From Bacteroidales bacterium (GTDB lineage: Bacteria; Bacteroidota; Bacteroidia; Bacteroidales; F082), in assembly GCA_900769945.1 (NCBI GenBank), contig CAAGIO010000038.1, positions 46,225 to 110,224 of the forward strand: a DNA stretch of 64,000 nt, written 5' to 3'. The notes beneath the pieces are model-generated. The model searched no databases. It saw nothing but the letters and a program-made list of their open reading frames with translations, and was not told the origin of the DNA. Both the position numbers and the translations under genes were made by a program. Of this stretch, positions 29,355 through 38,206 are shown piece by piece; the stretch's first letter is position 1; the number at the start of each line of letters is the position of its first letter.

Positions 29355-30533
29355 ATGAGAAAATACCTAATTTTATCAGCTCTCGTGCTGTGTGTCTCCC
29401 TTGCTGACGCCCAAAAAGCTTATCAACAGACACTCGACTCCATCGAAGCTAACAGCAAAATGCTCCTTTCCCTCCAGAAAAAAGCCTTTGCTGACAAGAC
29501 ATCTAATAACGCCGGCTCCCTCTGGGCTAACCCGGAATTTGAGACAGGCTTCCTCTTCGGTGTGAACGACGCCTCCGAACACCGCCTCGACATCAGCATC
29601 TCCCAAGAGATTGACTTCCCTTCTGTTTATTCTAATAAAAAGAAAATCAGGAACTTGAACAATAACCTCATCGATGCTGAATACGAGACGCTACGTAATG
29701 AGCTGTTGTTTGAGACTCAACAGATTTGCACCGACTTGGTGTATTGCAGCATCAAGATGGATTATCTGACGCAATGCCTTACTAACGCGAAGACTATTGC
29801 CGATGGATTCAAGAAACGCCTCGATGCGGGCGATGCCACTATCCTTGACTTCAGAAACGCACAGATGAACTATATTGACATCAAGAACGAATACGAGATG
29901 GTGGCTCTCGAACACGAACGCCTCCTCGGAATGTTAAAATCTATTAACGGTGGCAAGGAAATATCCTTTGAACAGGAAGAATATGACGCTCTTTCCCTGC
30001 CAACGGATTTTGAGGAATGGCTCAATACCACAATGCAAAACAATCCGTTCCTATCCCAGATAAGCATCCAGAACGATGTAAACGAACGCAATGTGCGTTT
30101 GGCGAAATCAGAATGGATACCGAGAATCAATATCGGCTACATGCTTGAGAAAGAGGCGGACGGAGGATACCATGGTCCTACATTAGGGTTCTCGCTCCCG
30201 TTCTGGGGCAACGCCCGCACTGTTAATTCCGCTAAGGCATTGTCGGAAAGCACCAAAGCCTCTCTTGAAAGCGAGACACTGTCTTTCAAAAACGAGATGT
30301 ACACCCTTTATCTTAAAGCCAAATCGCTTAACGACAATATCAACGCAATAAACGAGCTCTTCAACGATAATGACAGCCGAGACCTCTTGAGGAAGGCGTT
30401 AGATAACGGAGAGATGACGATCGTGGATTATCTCGTCGAGCTTGAGTTCTATCACGAGACACAGTTAAAACTCATTGATTTACAATATGAGTTTAACAAG
30501 ATAATGATAGAGTTGCATCGTTTCGCGATGTAA
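29355..30533 (+). CDS. TolC-family outer-membrane efflux protein
   Basis: The outer-membrane channel of the metal exporter, 392 residues. The ATG at 29355 gives a clean signal peptide (about 1-19, ending SLADA|QK). A start at 29331 would overlap the pump gene and spoil the signal. Long heptad-containing helices (about 60-150, 170-215 and 275-385) and an internal repeat are typical of the alpha-barrel. It has no lipobox, unlike CusC. It is the last gene of the operon and is followed by a strong terminator. Confidence 0.92.
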   Translation: MRKYLILSALVLCVSLADAQKAYQQTLDSIEANSKMLLSLQKKAFADKTSNNAGSLWANPEFETGFLFGVNDASEHRLDISISQEIDFPSVYSNKKKIRNLNNNLIDAEYETLRNELLFETQQICTDLVYCSIKMDYLTQCLTNAKTIADGFKKRLDAGDATILDFRNAQMNYIDIKNEYEMVALEHERLLGMLKSINGGKEISFEQEEYDALSLPTDFEEWLNTTMQNNPFLSQISIQNDVNERNVRLAKSEWIPRINIGYMLEKEADGGYHGPTLGFSLPFWGNARTVNSAKALSESTKASLESETLSFKNEMYTLYLKAKSLNDNINAINELFNDNDSRDLLRKALDNGEMTIVDYLVELEFYHETQLKLIDLQYEFNKIMIELHRFAM

Positions 30534-30550
30534 GGCACAATTCATTACCT

Positions 30551-30597
30551 AAAAAAGGTGTATCTGCTGTTTACCCGGCTTTGATACACCTTTTTTT
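30551..30597 (+). terminator. terminator of the metal-efflux operon
   Basis: AAAAAAGGTGTATC (30551-30564) pairs with GATACACCTTTTTT (30583-30596), a 14-bp stem ending in a T-run. Confidence 0.9.
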
Positions 30598-30673
30598 CAT
30601 TATGATTAGACTTGAGGTATAAAAAAATCAGGCTGACCAAAAACCTATTTTAGTCAGCCTGATTGCGTCTTCG

Positions 30674-30746
30674 TTGCCTAACCAGGGTTCGAACCTGGAC
30701 TTTACTGATCCAGAGTCAGTCGTGTTGCCAATTACACCATTAGGCA
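30674..30746 (-). tRNA. tRNA-Gln (anticodon CTG)
   Basis: 73-nt cloverleaf on the minus strand. The acceptor is TGCCTAA/TTAGGCA, the anticodon stem ACTGA/TCAGT around CTCTGGA gives anticodon CTG, and the T-arm is CCAGG-TTCGAAC-CCTGG. The TAATTTTG box is at 30760-30767 upstream. CCA is not encoded. Confidence 0.95.
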
Positions 30747-30759
30747 TCGTTTCACGCCG

Positions 30760-30767
30760 CAAAATTA
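30760..30767 (-). promoter_or_regulatory. -7 box of tRNA-Gln
   Basis: TAATTTTG on the minus strand, 13 nt before the tRNA 5' end. It overlaps the end of the upstream gene run by about 11 nt. Confidence 0.55.
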
Positions 30768-30777
30768 CAACTTTTTT

Positions 30778-31065
30778 TTATTTGTCAATAAAAATTTTTG
30801 TTTTTTTCATATTAATCTGATAATCACTTGATTGCCAACACGATTCAGCGTATTTTCGCATATCTTCCGACTGTTCCTGCTGCTCAAGGACGTAGTTCTT
30901 CGGGTCTTTATCACGATATTTGTACAATCCCGTCTGCTGTTCCGACGGCTTATTGATGAACAACCATTCATCATTGATAACCCCATATTTGTCATCACCC
31001 ATGAAATAAGCGTAATCCCTTGATTCATTGAGCAAATCAACACCGAAAGAAGTATAAGGCATCAT
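30778..31065 (-). pseudogene. C-terminal remnant of an LTA-synthase/phosphoglycerol transferase-like protein
   Basis: A 95-residue reading frame. It resembles, from memory, the extreme C-terminus of Bacteroidota LTA-synthase-family sulfatase-fold proteins: MPYTSFGVDLL, an MGDDKYGVINDEWLFI stretch, a YKYRDKDPKNY segment, then a helix with MRKYAES. The catalytic alkaline-phosphatase domain (about 500 residues) and the membrane helices are missing. The ATG overlaps the trkA stop (ATGA), so it could be translated by coupling. A real small protein is possible, but a 5'-truncated remnant fused behind trkA is the simpler reading. Confidence 0.5.
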
Positions 31066-32402
31066 CTGAAAAGGCGTTCCACATCTTTGATAGCGTTCGG
31101 CAAGGCAAGGACGACGACACGGTCTTCCGCCTGAATCTGGAAGTCGCCGGTGGCAATAAAGCTTATCTCGCCGCGGATAATACCTCCAATGACAGCACCT
31201 TCGGGGACGAGCAGCCTGTTGATAGGGCGCATGGTGGCGAGGCAGCCGTCAGGGACGAGGAACTCCATGATGTCGGCGTTGATACCGCTGAGGCATTTAA
31301 GAGTGGAGACGTTGTCGCCAAGAGTGTATCTCACCATGTAGCTCGCCGCGATGAGCTTCTTATTAATAATAGTGTCGATACCGATGTTCTGCGAGATGTC
31401 GATATAATCGATGTTCTCAACGAGTGCTATGGTCTTTTTCACCCCGTAAGCCTTGGCCTGCAGACAAGTAAGAATATTTGTCTCGGTGTTCTCTGTCACG
31501 GCGATGAAAGCGTCAACGCTCTTGATGCCTTCCTGCTCAAGCATATCGACATCACGGGCATCAGCATTGACAACCATGGCGTTAGAAAGGATATTCGTCA
31601 ACTCGTAGCATCTGTTCTTATCAAGCTCAATGATTTTAATATCCATCTCTTTCTCAAGACGCTTGGCGGTGATACGTCCCACGCGTCCGCCTCCGATTAT
31701 CATCACGTTATGGATATTGTATTTCTGCTTTCCGCAGAGGGTCATCAGCTCTTTTATCGCGGTAGGCTTTGAGATGACATACACCATGTCGCCGGCACGT
31801 AAGACGTCGTCACTATGAGGGATGAACGTGTTCTGGCGGCGGTGGACGGCAAGAGGCTTGAAATCGATATGCTTATACTGTTCCGCAATCTCTTCAATGC
31901 TCTTGTTGTTGACGATGGCGGTATCTTCGAGTTTAACCATATACATCTCAAGTTTTCCACCTGCGAAATCGTGTGCCTCTGTGGCGGCAGTCTGTTTCAA
32001 GAGGGTGATAATCTCTTGAGCTGCAATGTCTTCCGGCGATATTATGCCGTCAATGCCGAGGTCTTGGTATATCCTCCACGATTCAGGGCTGAGGTTCTCC
32101 ATGGTGTTGACGCGTACGACGACACGTTTTGCCCCAAGTTTCTTTGAAAGGATACCTGTAAGCAGGTTGATATGCTCATCGTGAAGCACCGCAATGACCA
32201 TGTCGGCCTTCTTTACGTTGGCTTTCTGCAAGGTCTTTATCGAGGTGGAATCACCCGTGATGGTCATAAGGTCGGAGTTCGACTCCATCATCTTGAGAAG
32301 CTCCTCATGAGGGTCAACGATGGTGATACTATGGTTACTGCTCTCTAATGCCTTGGCAAGGTGCATTCCCACCTCACCATCACCAGCAATAATGATATTC
32401 AT
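31062..32402 (-). CDS. trkA: Trk potassium-uptake regulatory protein TrkA
   Basis: A cytoplasmic NAD(H)-binding regulator of the TrkH/KtrB potassium channel, 446 residues. It has two RCK modules. Each has a Rossmann nucleotide-binding half (IIAGDGEVGMHLAKAL near the N-terminus, IIGGGRVGRITAKRL near residue 235) and a C-terminal RCK_C subdomain (AGDMVYVISK near 208; EDRVVVLALP near 430). The channel subunit TrkH is not in this window. The gene follows the nitrilase-family gene by 26 bp and its stop is coupled to the small remnant downstream. Confidence 0.96.
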   Translation of the reverse strand: MNIIIAGDGEVGMHLAKALESSNHSITIVDPHEELLKMMESNSDLMTITGDSTSIKTLQKANVKKADMVIAVLHDEHINLLTGILSKKLGAKRVVVRVNTMENLSPESWRIYQDLGIDGIISPEDIAAQEIITLLKQTAATEAHDFAGGKLEMYMVKLEDTAIVNNKSIEEIAEQYKHIDFKPLAVHRRQNTFIPHSDDVLRAGDMVYVISKPTAIKELMTLCGKQKYNIHNVMIIGGGRVGRITAKRLEKEMDIKIIELDKNRCYELTNILSNAMVVNADARDVDMLEQEGIKSVDAFIAVTENTETNILTCLQAKAYGVKKTIALVENIDYIDISQNIGIDTIINKKLIAASYMVRYTLGDNVSTLKCLSGINADIMEFLVPDGCLATMRPINRLLVPEGAVIGGIIRGEISFIATGDFQIQAEDRVVVLALPNAIKDVERLFR

Positions 32403-32428
32403 ACTCTTTCTTTGTTAATTCTTAAAAT

Positions 32429-33238
32429 CTATTCGGTATCCGTTATCTTGAAGTCGTCCCAGTCGCGTGCCACCACGAAATATCCGCGGAAAGCATCGAG
32501 CTCTTCCTTACTCAAAGTGGCGGAGAACACATCATCTCCTTCCTCGGCCTTTGCCACGACACGACCTTTCATATTGACAATCATACAGTCGCCACTATAG
32601 CTGATATTGCTTTCGTCAACACCTACCCTATTCACTCCCACCACATACGCTTGATTCTCGATGGCTCGCGCCGGCAGCAGTGTCTTCCAGATATATGACT
32701 TCTTCTCCGGCCATTCGGCAGAATAAATAGCGAGGTCGTACTCGAACCTTCCATCTTTGAACCTGTTACGGTTCCATACCGGGAAACGCATATCGTAACA
32801 GACAAAAGGCCTTATCCTCCAGCCTTTATATTCAATGGTGAGCAACTCGCTGCCCTCGTCAAGGCCAAGCTCTCCTCCCATCTTGAACGAATGCCTCTTA
32901 TTATAAATATGGTATCTGCCATCAGGCTCCATCCATATAAAACTGTTGAAATACTTCACCTTTCCATCTTCCTCACGCCTCGTCACTATGGTGCCACATA
33001 TCGCACAGCCCTTCTCTCTCGCCCTGTCCCTCATCCATGTCACCGTAGGACCATCAAGACGCTCGGCATATCTCTCAGCATCAACAGGAAAACCCGTAGT
33101 GAACGTCTCCGGCAACACAATGACATCCGTCCCAACAACATCTTCTATCATCTCATCAATATGCTTTCTGTTCCACTCCGGGTCGCACGACTTCACATCT
33201 GTCTGAACACAAGTAACTCGTAAATCCATTTTTTTCAT
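32429..33238 (-). CDS. nitrilase-superfamily amidase (YafV-like omega-amidase)
   Basis: A 269-residue carbon-nitrogen hydrolase. The Glu-Lys-Cys triad is visible: E in VLPETFTTGF (about 43), K in IYNKRHSFK (about 113) and C in PFVCYDMRFPVW (about 145). The CYDMRFPVW text and the GxxxxGAxxxNRVG-like YVVGVNRVG segment match YafV/Nit2 omega-amidases, which hydrolyse alpha-ketoglutaramate or alpha-ketosuccinamate. Start may be 33238 or 33229. The TATCTTTG box at 33251-33258 gives a 12-nt or 21-nt gap. It lies upstream of trkA on one transcript. Confidence 0.9.
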   Translation of the reverse strand: MKKMDLRVTCVQTDVKSCDPEWNRKHIDEMIEDVVGTDVIVLPETFTTGFPVDAERYAERLDGPTVTWMRDRAREKGCAICGTIVTRREEDGKVKYFNSFIWMEPDGRYHIYNKRHSFKMGGELGLDEGSELLTIEYKGWRIRPFVCYDMRFPVWNRNRFKDGRFEYDLAIYSAEWPEKKSYIWKTLLPARAIENQAYVVGVNRVGVDESNISYSGDCMIVNMKGRVVAKAEEGDDVFSATLSKEELDAFRGYFVVARDWDDFKITDTE

Positions 33239-33250
33239 AAAATAACATCA

Positions 33251-33258
33251 CAAAGATA
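33251..33258 (-). promoter_or_regulatory. -7 box of nitrilase-trkA transcript
   Basis: TATCTTTG on the minus strand, 12 nt before the first ATG. Confidence 0.6.
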
Positions 33259-33278
33259 CTACTTTTATTAATTTTGCT

Positions 33279-33286
33279 TACCTTTG
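33279..33286 (+). promoter_or_regulatory. -7 box of OMP-exosortase transcript
   Basis: TACCTTTG on the plus strand, 16 nt before the ATG at 33303, back-to-back with the nitrilase promoter. Confidence 0.6.
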
Positions 33287-33302
33287 TGGCAAAATTTTTA
33301 TC

Positions 33303-34106
33303 ATGAAGAAGCTGTTATTATCCTTATCACTGATTATCACATTAGTAGCCAACATCTTTGCTCAAGACAACAATCGTTATGGCATCTATTTCGGAGCTGG
33401 CATAAACAATATGCGTATCGATAGCCGTATGTTTGTCGATGACTCCCAGCCATACACCATCAACGAGATCACTATCACCGCCGACTCTAACATCATCAAC
33501 AAGACAAATGTGGCGTATCTTCCTATTGAGAACGCGAGGAAGAAAGCCAACACCAACATTGTGATAGGCGGATACTATGAATACAGGTTTAACGATTTGC
33601 TCGGCCTCAGGTTTGACCTCCTCTACAACGGGGGCGGATACTCATTAAAAGGCGACATCACTAAAAGGGACATTATCGACACCACACAGTATTTCGTATA
33701 TAACTACAGCGCATCGACAAAGGCAAGCAACATCAGCGCATCGGTAATGGCAAGCCTGCATGTGCTCAACGACAAGATGACCGTAGAACTCGGAGTCCAG
33801 CCAAGCTACTGCATACAAATAATAAAAGAAGCCGAATGGACACTGAACAAGAGCCGCATAAACAAAAGCACCATCTACGAGAAGACAAAAGAATACAACC
33901 CATTTAACTTCGCCATTGTAGGCGGTTTGACAGGCTATATAACAGAACACATCTTTGTATCAGCACGTTACAGCTTAGGCATGGTGGACATCTTCAATGC
34001 TAAAAAGCCGTATCTCTCCAACGAAGGCAAGATAAAATACCTATACGACGACGTGGATTCCAAGACAAACTCCCTGCTCATCACCCTCGGTTATAGATTC
34101 AAATAG
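33303..34106 (+). CDS. outer-membrane beta-barrel protein, PorT-like
   Basis: A 267-residue secreted protein. The signal peptide (about 1-20) ends ANIFA|QDN. The mature part has alternating hydrophobic and polar strands, for example YGIYFGAGINNM, NIVIGGYYEYRF, LLGLRFDLLYNGGGYSL and FVSARYSLGMVDIF. It ends in the aromatic strand LLITLGYRFK, typical of barrel insertion. No substrate or partner is known. It sits 23 bp upstream of the exosortase gene in the same direction. It carries no PEP-CTERM-like tail, so it is not an obvious exosortase substrate. Confidence 0.8.
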   Translation: MKKLLLSLSLIITLVANIFAQDNNRYGIYFGAGINNMRIDSRMFVDDSQPYTINEITITADSNIINKTNVAYLPIENARKKANTNIVIGGYYEYRFNDLLGLRFDLLYNGGGYSLKGDITKRDIIDTTQYFVYNYSASTKASNISASVMASLHVLNDKMTVELGVQPSYCIQIIKEAEWTLNKSRINKSTIYEKTKEYNPFNFAIVGGLTGYITEHIFVSARYSLGMVDIFNAKKPYLSNEGKIKYLYDDVDSKTNSLLITLGYRFK

Positions 34107-34129
34107 CAAGGTAATCCTAACGGGACATT

Positions 34130-34729
34130 ATGGACTGGAGCAGACTCGAAGAATACAAGAACGACCCCAAGTATAAGACATATTATGATGTCGGGTTGTT
34201 CTTTATCCTGATTTTCAGCTTTCATTTCATCTATCTCCTTTGGAATGAGGTCATGGACTTCTGGCCAATAAAAGGCACCATTGACAGCCTGTTCGCTTGG
34301 GCGTCGGCACTGCTTTTTGACCAAAGCACTTGGGTGTTAGACCATGTCTTCCGTATCGACATTGTCACTAAAGGACAGTCGATATTCTTCATCAACAGCG
34401 ACGGAGGGTACTCCTGCATCACCGTCGCGCCCGAATGCACAAGCCTGAAACAATGGCTGCACTGGCTCTTCCTAATGCTGATATTTCCCGGACCATGGAG
34501 GCACAAGGCATGGTATATCCCGTTAGGACTGATAATCGTCGAGCTAACAAACGTGGTGCGTATCGTCGGGATAGTGCTGTTCATGATACCTTTCCCAAAC
34601 GGCTTCCATTTCGCCCACGACTATATCTTCAAGATATTTTTCTATGTGGTGATATTCCTGATGTGGGTCATCTGGGTAGAGAAAATCACTCCGCAGAAAT
34701 CTCCTTCAAAGTCGCCTGATAAGCAGTAA
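34130..34729 (+). CDS. exosortase/archaeosortase-family transpeptidase
   Basis: A 199-residue polytopic inner-membrane protein with about four or five membrane helices (22-40, 55-70, 109-122, 128-152, 165-183). The exosortase Cys-Arg-His triad is clear: C103 in APECTSLKQW, R144 in NVVRI and H163 in FAHDYIFK. Exosortases cleave sorting tails (PEP-CTERM-like) and attach proteins to surface polymers. The protein is compact, as in Bacteroidota forms such as XrtF. No substrate with a matching C-terminal tail and no glycan cluster lies beside it. Its 3' end overlaps the convergent ClC gene by 44 bp. Confidence 0.88.
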   Translation: MDWSRLEEYKNDPKYKTYYDVGLFFILIFSFHFIYLLWNEVMDFWPIKGTIDSLFAWASALLFDQSTWVLDHVFRIDIVTKGQSIFFINSDGGYSCITVAPECTSLKQWLHWLFLMLIFPGPWRHKAWYIPLGLIIVELTNVVRIVGIVLFMIPFPNGFHFAHDYIFKIFFYVVIFLMWVIWVEKITPQKSPSKSPDKQ

Positions 34730-36482
34730 ACATATTGGCTCTTGAGATGTAGCCGAGATATTTGCCGTCCTTATCGATGACAGGAATGTTATATTTGTGC
34801 GACTCTTCAAATTTCTGTACCACATCTTCCATAGGCTCGTCAGGAGTGATAGTGTATTGAGGCACCACCATAAGATATTGAGCCATAGAGCAATATTGTT
34901 TTCTGTCGAACACAATACTCCTAATATCGTCAAAAAGGATATGCCCTTTGAAATAGCCGTCTTTATCGACAACGGGGAAGATGTTTCGTGATGACGAGGC
35001 GATGAGCGGTATCAGGTCTTCCAGCGTCTGTTCTGGCCTTATAGTCTTAAAATTATTCTCTATCAAATGGTTAGACGACATCATATTAAGTATGCTCACA
35101 TTTTTATTGAAAGACACCTTCACACCTTTTGCCGCTACGCTGTAAGTATATATTGACTCTTTAAAGAAGAACCTGTTGACGGCGAGTGATAAGGCGGAGA
35201 CAATCATAAGAGGCACCATTAGGGAATAGCCGTTGGTTATCTCTGCGATGAGGAATATTCCCGTGAGAGGAGCGTGGAGCATTCCCGCAATGACGCCACT
35301 CATACCAACAAGGGCGAACTTGGTGATGTCAAGGTCGCCAATCCCAAGGTTGTTGACGATGAGGACGAACACCATTCCCGTCATCGCGCCAAGGAACAGC
35401 GCGGGAGCGAAGGTGCCACCAACACCGCCGGCAGCAAAAGTGTATGACGTGGCAAACGCCTTAGCAAGAATAATTACTACGAATATTATTACTACGATCC
35501 AAATATTACCGGAGAACGACTCAAAGATTGTGTTCTCAAGGATTAAGGCAGTGTTGCCGTTCAATGCCGCGTTGATGGTCTCGTATCCCTCACCATAAAG
35601 AGATGGAAACAGAAATATCAAGACACCAAGACATATCGAACCGATGACAAACCGCTTCCACGGGTTCTCTATCTTCTTGAAACGCTTATCCACACTGAAA
35701 TACACCCTCATGAAATATGCCGACACAAGACCTGTGAAGAGACCTAACACCACGTAATACAACGAGTTGGACGGGATAAACGACTCCATGATTGTTATCT
35801 CGTACTCAAACGCCCTGCCAAGAAAGGTGTAAGATGTGAGAATGGCCACGAACGACGATATGATAATAGGGATAAGGGCCGTCATGGAGATGTCAATCAT
35901 AAAGACCTCCATAGCAAATATCACGCCCGTAATAGGTGCTTGGAAAATAGCCGCGAGAGCCGCCGCTCCTCCCATACCTATTAATACATTTATCTGCTTC
36001 TGGTTCAACTTCAAAAACTGCCCGATATTCGAGCCTATCGAGCCACCTGTAGATACCGACGGGCCCTCGAGACCAACAGAACCGCCGAAGCCAACCGTCA
36101 GCGCACTCGTTATTATTGAAGAGAACATAGTGTATGGCTTCACAATGCCCTTGTTCCTCGACAACGCATATAGCAATGCCGGAATGCCATGACCAACGTC
36201 CCTCTTCAAGATATATTTTATGGTTATTATCGTTAGCACAATGCCTATCGCAGGCAGAAAGAAAAACAATATGTTAAGAAACGCGTTGTCTGTGCGCATG
36301 TTAAAGAAGAAATCACGTATCGTATGCGCAAGCAATTTTATCAAAACAGCCGCCAGACCAGCAAGGAATCCCGTGGGTATGGCGATAAATATCATGAACT
36401 GACGGTCGGAGGAGTGCGCTCTTATCCACCTGTTCAACGACTTATGTATTATTCTCGCTCTTGTTTTCAACCTTAATCTCAT
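34686..36482 (-). CDS. ClC-family chloride channel/transporter with CBS domains
   Basis: A 598-residue membrane protein. The voltage-gated ClC core has GSVGLEGPSV (about 123-132, the GxEGP anion-binding motif) and AAGGVGGTFAPALFLG (about 350-365, the GGxxGGxFAP motif). The gating glutamate is E129 in GLEGP. A C-terminal cytoplasmic pair of CBS domains follows (about 460-590) and may sense nucleotides. The ATG at 36482 lies only 4 nt after a TATTTTTG box, so the mRNA may be leaderless. Exchange or channel mode cannot be told. The 3' end overlaps the exosortase gene on the other strand. Confidence 0.94.
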   Translation of the reverse strand: MRLRLKTRARIIHKSLNRWIRAHSSDRQFMIFIAIPTGFLAGLAAVLIKLLAHTIRDFFFNMRTDNAFLNILFFFLPAIGIVLTIITIKYILKRDVGHGIPALLYALSRNKGIVKPYTMFSSIITSALTVGFGGSVGLEGPSVSTGGSIGSNIGQFLKLNQKQINVLIGMGGAAALAAIFQAPITGVIFAMEVFMIDISMTALIPIIISSFVAILTSYTFLGRAFEYEITIMESFIPSNSLYYVVLGLFTGLVSAYFMRVYFSVDKRFKKIENPWKRFVIGSICLGVLIFLFPSLYGEGYETINAALNGNTALILENTIFESFSGNIWIVVIIFVVIILAKAFATSYTFAAGGVGGTFAPALFLGAMTGMVFVLIVNNLGIGDLDITKFALVGMSGVIAGMLHAPLTGIFLIAEITNGYSLMVPLMIVSALSLAVNRFFFKESIYTYSVAAKGVKVSFNKNVSILNMMSSNHLIENNFKTIRPEQTLEDLIPLIASSSRNIFPVVDKDGYFKGHILFDDIRSIVFDRKQYCSMAQYLMVVPQYTITPDEPMEDVVQKFEESHKYNIPVIDKDGKYLGYISRANMFTAYQATLKEISAE

Positions 36483-36486
36483 GACG

Positions 36487-36494
36487 CAAAAATA
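36487..36494 (-). promoter_or_regulatory. -7 box of ClC gene, 4 nt before ATG
   Basis: TATTTTTG on the minus strand, followed by CGTC and then the ATG. This spacing would place the transcription start at or inside the start codon. Confidence 0.55.
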
Positions 36495-36539
36495 TAAAAT
36501 GAATTTTTATTATCGTTGCTTTTTATAAAAAATATTATT

Positions 36540-36547
36540 TATTTTTG
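36540..36547 (+). promoter_or_regulatory. -7 box of exonuclease III gene
   Basis: TATTTTTG on the plus strand, 22 nt before the ATG at 36570. A start at 36516 would precede the box and is therefore rejected. Confidence 0.6.
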
Positions 36548-36569
36548 CAAAAATTATTTTTTAGGATTA

Positions 36570-37331
36570 ATGCAGATAATCAGCTATAACGTAAATGGTA
36601 TAAGAGCAGCCATCTCTAAAGGCCTGCTCGAATGGATTGGCAGCGTCTCTCCAGATGTCGTTTGCCTCCAAGAGCTCAAAGCCACTCCTGACCAAATCCC
36701 CGTAATGGAAATAGAATCAATGGGTTACCACTGCTTCTGGTATCCTGCAAAGAAGAAAGGATATAGCGGCGTGGGCATCTTGTCAAAAATACAGCCCGAC
36801 AACGTGACCTATGGCATGGACAACCCCACATACGACGACGAGGGCAGGTTCATCCGCGCCGACTTCGGCGACATATCCGTCGTCAGCGTCTATCACCCCT
36901 CCGGCACCACGGGAGAGGAACGGCAGGACTTCAAGATGCAATGGCTCGACTTCTTCAGGAACTATGTCAACGACTTGAGGAAATCACGCCCTAACCTGAT
37001 ACTCTCCGGCGATTACAACATCTGCCACGAAGCCATCGATATTCACGACCCCGTCAGAAACGCCAACAACTCCGGCTTCCTGCCCGAAGAACGACAATGG
37101 TTCTCCGACTTCCTCTCCGACGGATATATCGACAGCTTCCGTACCCTTCATAAAGAACCCGGCAACTACTCATGGTGGAGCTATCGCGCTAACGCAAGAA
37201 ATAACAACAAAGGCTGGCGTATCGACTACCACATCATCACTGATGCCCTGAAAGACAACTTGCTCGAAGCAGCCATATTCCCCGATGCAAAACATTCTGA
37301 CCACTGCCCAATAATGATAAAAATTAAATAA
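36570..37331 (+). CDS. xth: exodeoxyribonuclease III (AP endonuclease)
   Basis: A base-excision repair enzyme of the exonuclease III / APE1 type, 253 residues. MQIISYNVNGIRAA (1-14) has the metal-binding Asn. CLQELKATPDQIP (about 33-45) holds the catalytic Glu. LSGDYNICHEAIDIHDP (about 148-164) holds the Asp and Asn, and WRIDYHIITD plus KHSDHCPIMI (about 238-247) close the site with the catalytic Asp-His. The gene starts a run with the M15 peptidase and mnmA, separated by 2 nt and then by a 4-nt overlap. Confidence 0.95.
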   Translation: MQIISYNVNGIRAAISKGLLEWIGSVSPDVVCLQELKATPDQIPVMEIESMGYHCFWYPAKKKGYSGVGILSKIQPDNVTYGMDNPTYDDEGRFIRADFGDISVVSVYHPSGTTGEERQDFKMQWLDFFRNYVNDLRKSRPNLILSGDYNICHEAIDIHDPVRNANNSGFLPEERQWFSDFLSDGYIDSFRTLHKEPGNYSWWSYRANARNNNKGWRIDYHIITDALKDNLLEAAIFPDAKHSDHCPIMIKIK

Positions 37332-37333
37332 TT

Positions 37334-38206
37334 ATGATATTCGACAACTTAATCGCATGGTTCATCGACAATAAAGACCTTATCATCGCAAAAATCCCGC
37401 TGATAATCTTTATTACCTGCCTTATCATCATCCTTATCTGCGTTCTGATTTATTTTAAATCGAAAAGAAGAAGGAGACATTTCGCCTTCCATTGGCATCA
37501 TCTGATGTATAGACTCGGCATAAGAAAAACAATATCAAGGCGTTACGTAGGACGCGTCCATGTACACGAATGCTATGACCCCCTCGTACCTCTTATCCCA
37601 AACAAAAAGATTATCTTAAACTATGATACTCTTGAGCAGCCTGTCCTCATCAGGAAAAATGTGCTAAAGAAGATTACCAAGGTTGCCGACAGCCTTCCCG
37701 ACAACATCAATATAAAGGTTTATAAGACCTTCACATCAAAACAGACCTTGAACGAGATGTTCGAGAAAATTGTAAACAAGATATTAGAAGAAAACCCGAA
37801 AATCGGCCGTCACGAGGCTATCAGGATGGCAAAATATCAATCGACAGACCCATCAGGTAACCTGGGCGGACATGAGACCGGCGCCGCAATAGATATTGCT
37901 TTCTGCGACGACTCAGGCAAGGACTTCGACTACGGCTCAAACATCTTCGACCGCAGCACCCCATCATACAAAAATGTACTCAATAAAGAACAGAAGATAA
38001 ACCGCAAATATCTCGTGAAGAAGATGAAGAAACAAGGCTTTGTCAACTTCCCGGCAGAATGGTGGCACTTCTCCTACGGCGACCGTTTGTGGTCGGCATA
38101 TAAAGGAAAGAGAAACGGCGGCATCTACGGCTCCGCTGAGACAAATATCAACGGGAAATACCAGTTTACAATACCTGTAAAGAACTCTGAATTTAACAAA
38201 CGATGA
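37334..38206 (+). CDS. membrane-anchored M15-family (VanX/VanY-like) peptidase, DUF5715 type
   Basis: A 290-residue protein with one N-terminal membrane helix (about 16-36) followed by Arg/Lys residues, so a cytoplasmic N-terminus or stop-transfer is likely. The C-terminal domain has the M15 zinc signature: HETGAAIDIAF (about 175-185) with His and Asp ligands and PAEWWHFSYGD (about 239-249) with the catalytic Glu and third His. M15 enzymes cut D-Ala-D-Ala bonds of peptidoglycan stems. The start is 2 nt after xth and the end overlaps mnmA by 4 nt. A role in peptidoglycan trimming is inference. Confidence 0.82.
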   Translation: MIFDNLIAWFIDNKDLIIAKIPLIIFITCLIIILICVLIYFKSKRRRRHFAFHWHHLMYRLGIRKTISRRYVGRVHVHECYDPLVPLIPNKKIILNYDTLEQPVLIRKNVLKKITKVADSLPDNINIKVYKTFTSKQTLNEMFEKIVNKILEENPKIGRHEAIRMAKYQSTDPSGNLGGHETGAAIDIAFCDDSGKDFDYGSNIFDRSTPSYKNVLNKEQKINRKYLVKKMKKQGFVNFPAEWWHFSYGDRLWSAYKGKRNGGIYGSAETNINGKYQFTIPVKNSEFNKR

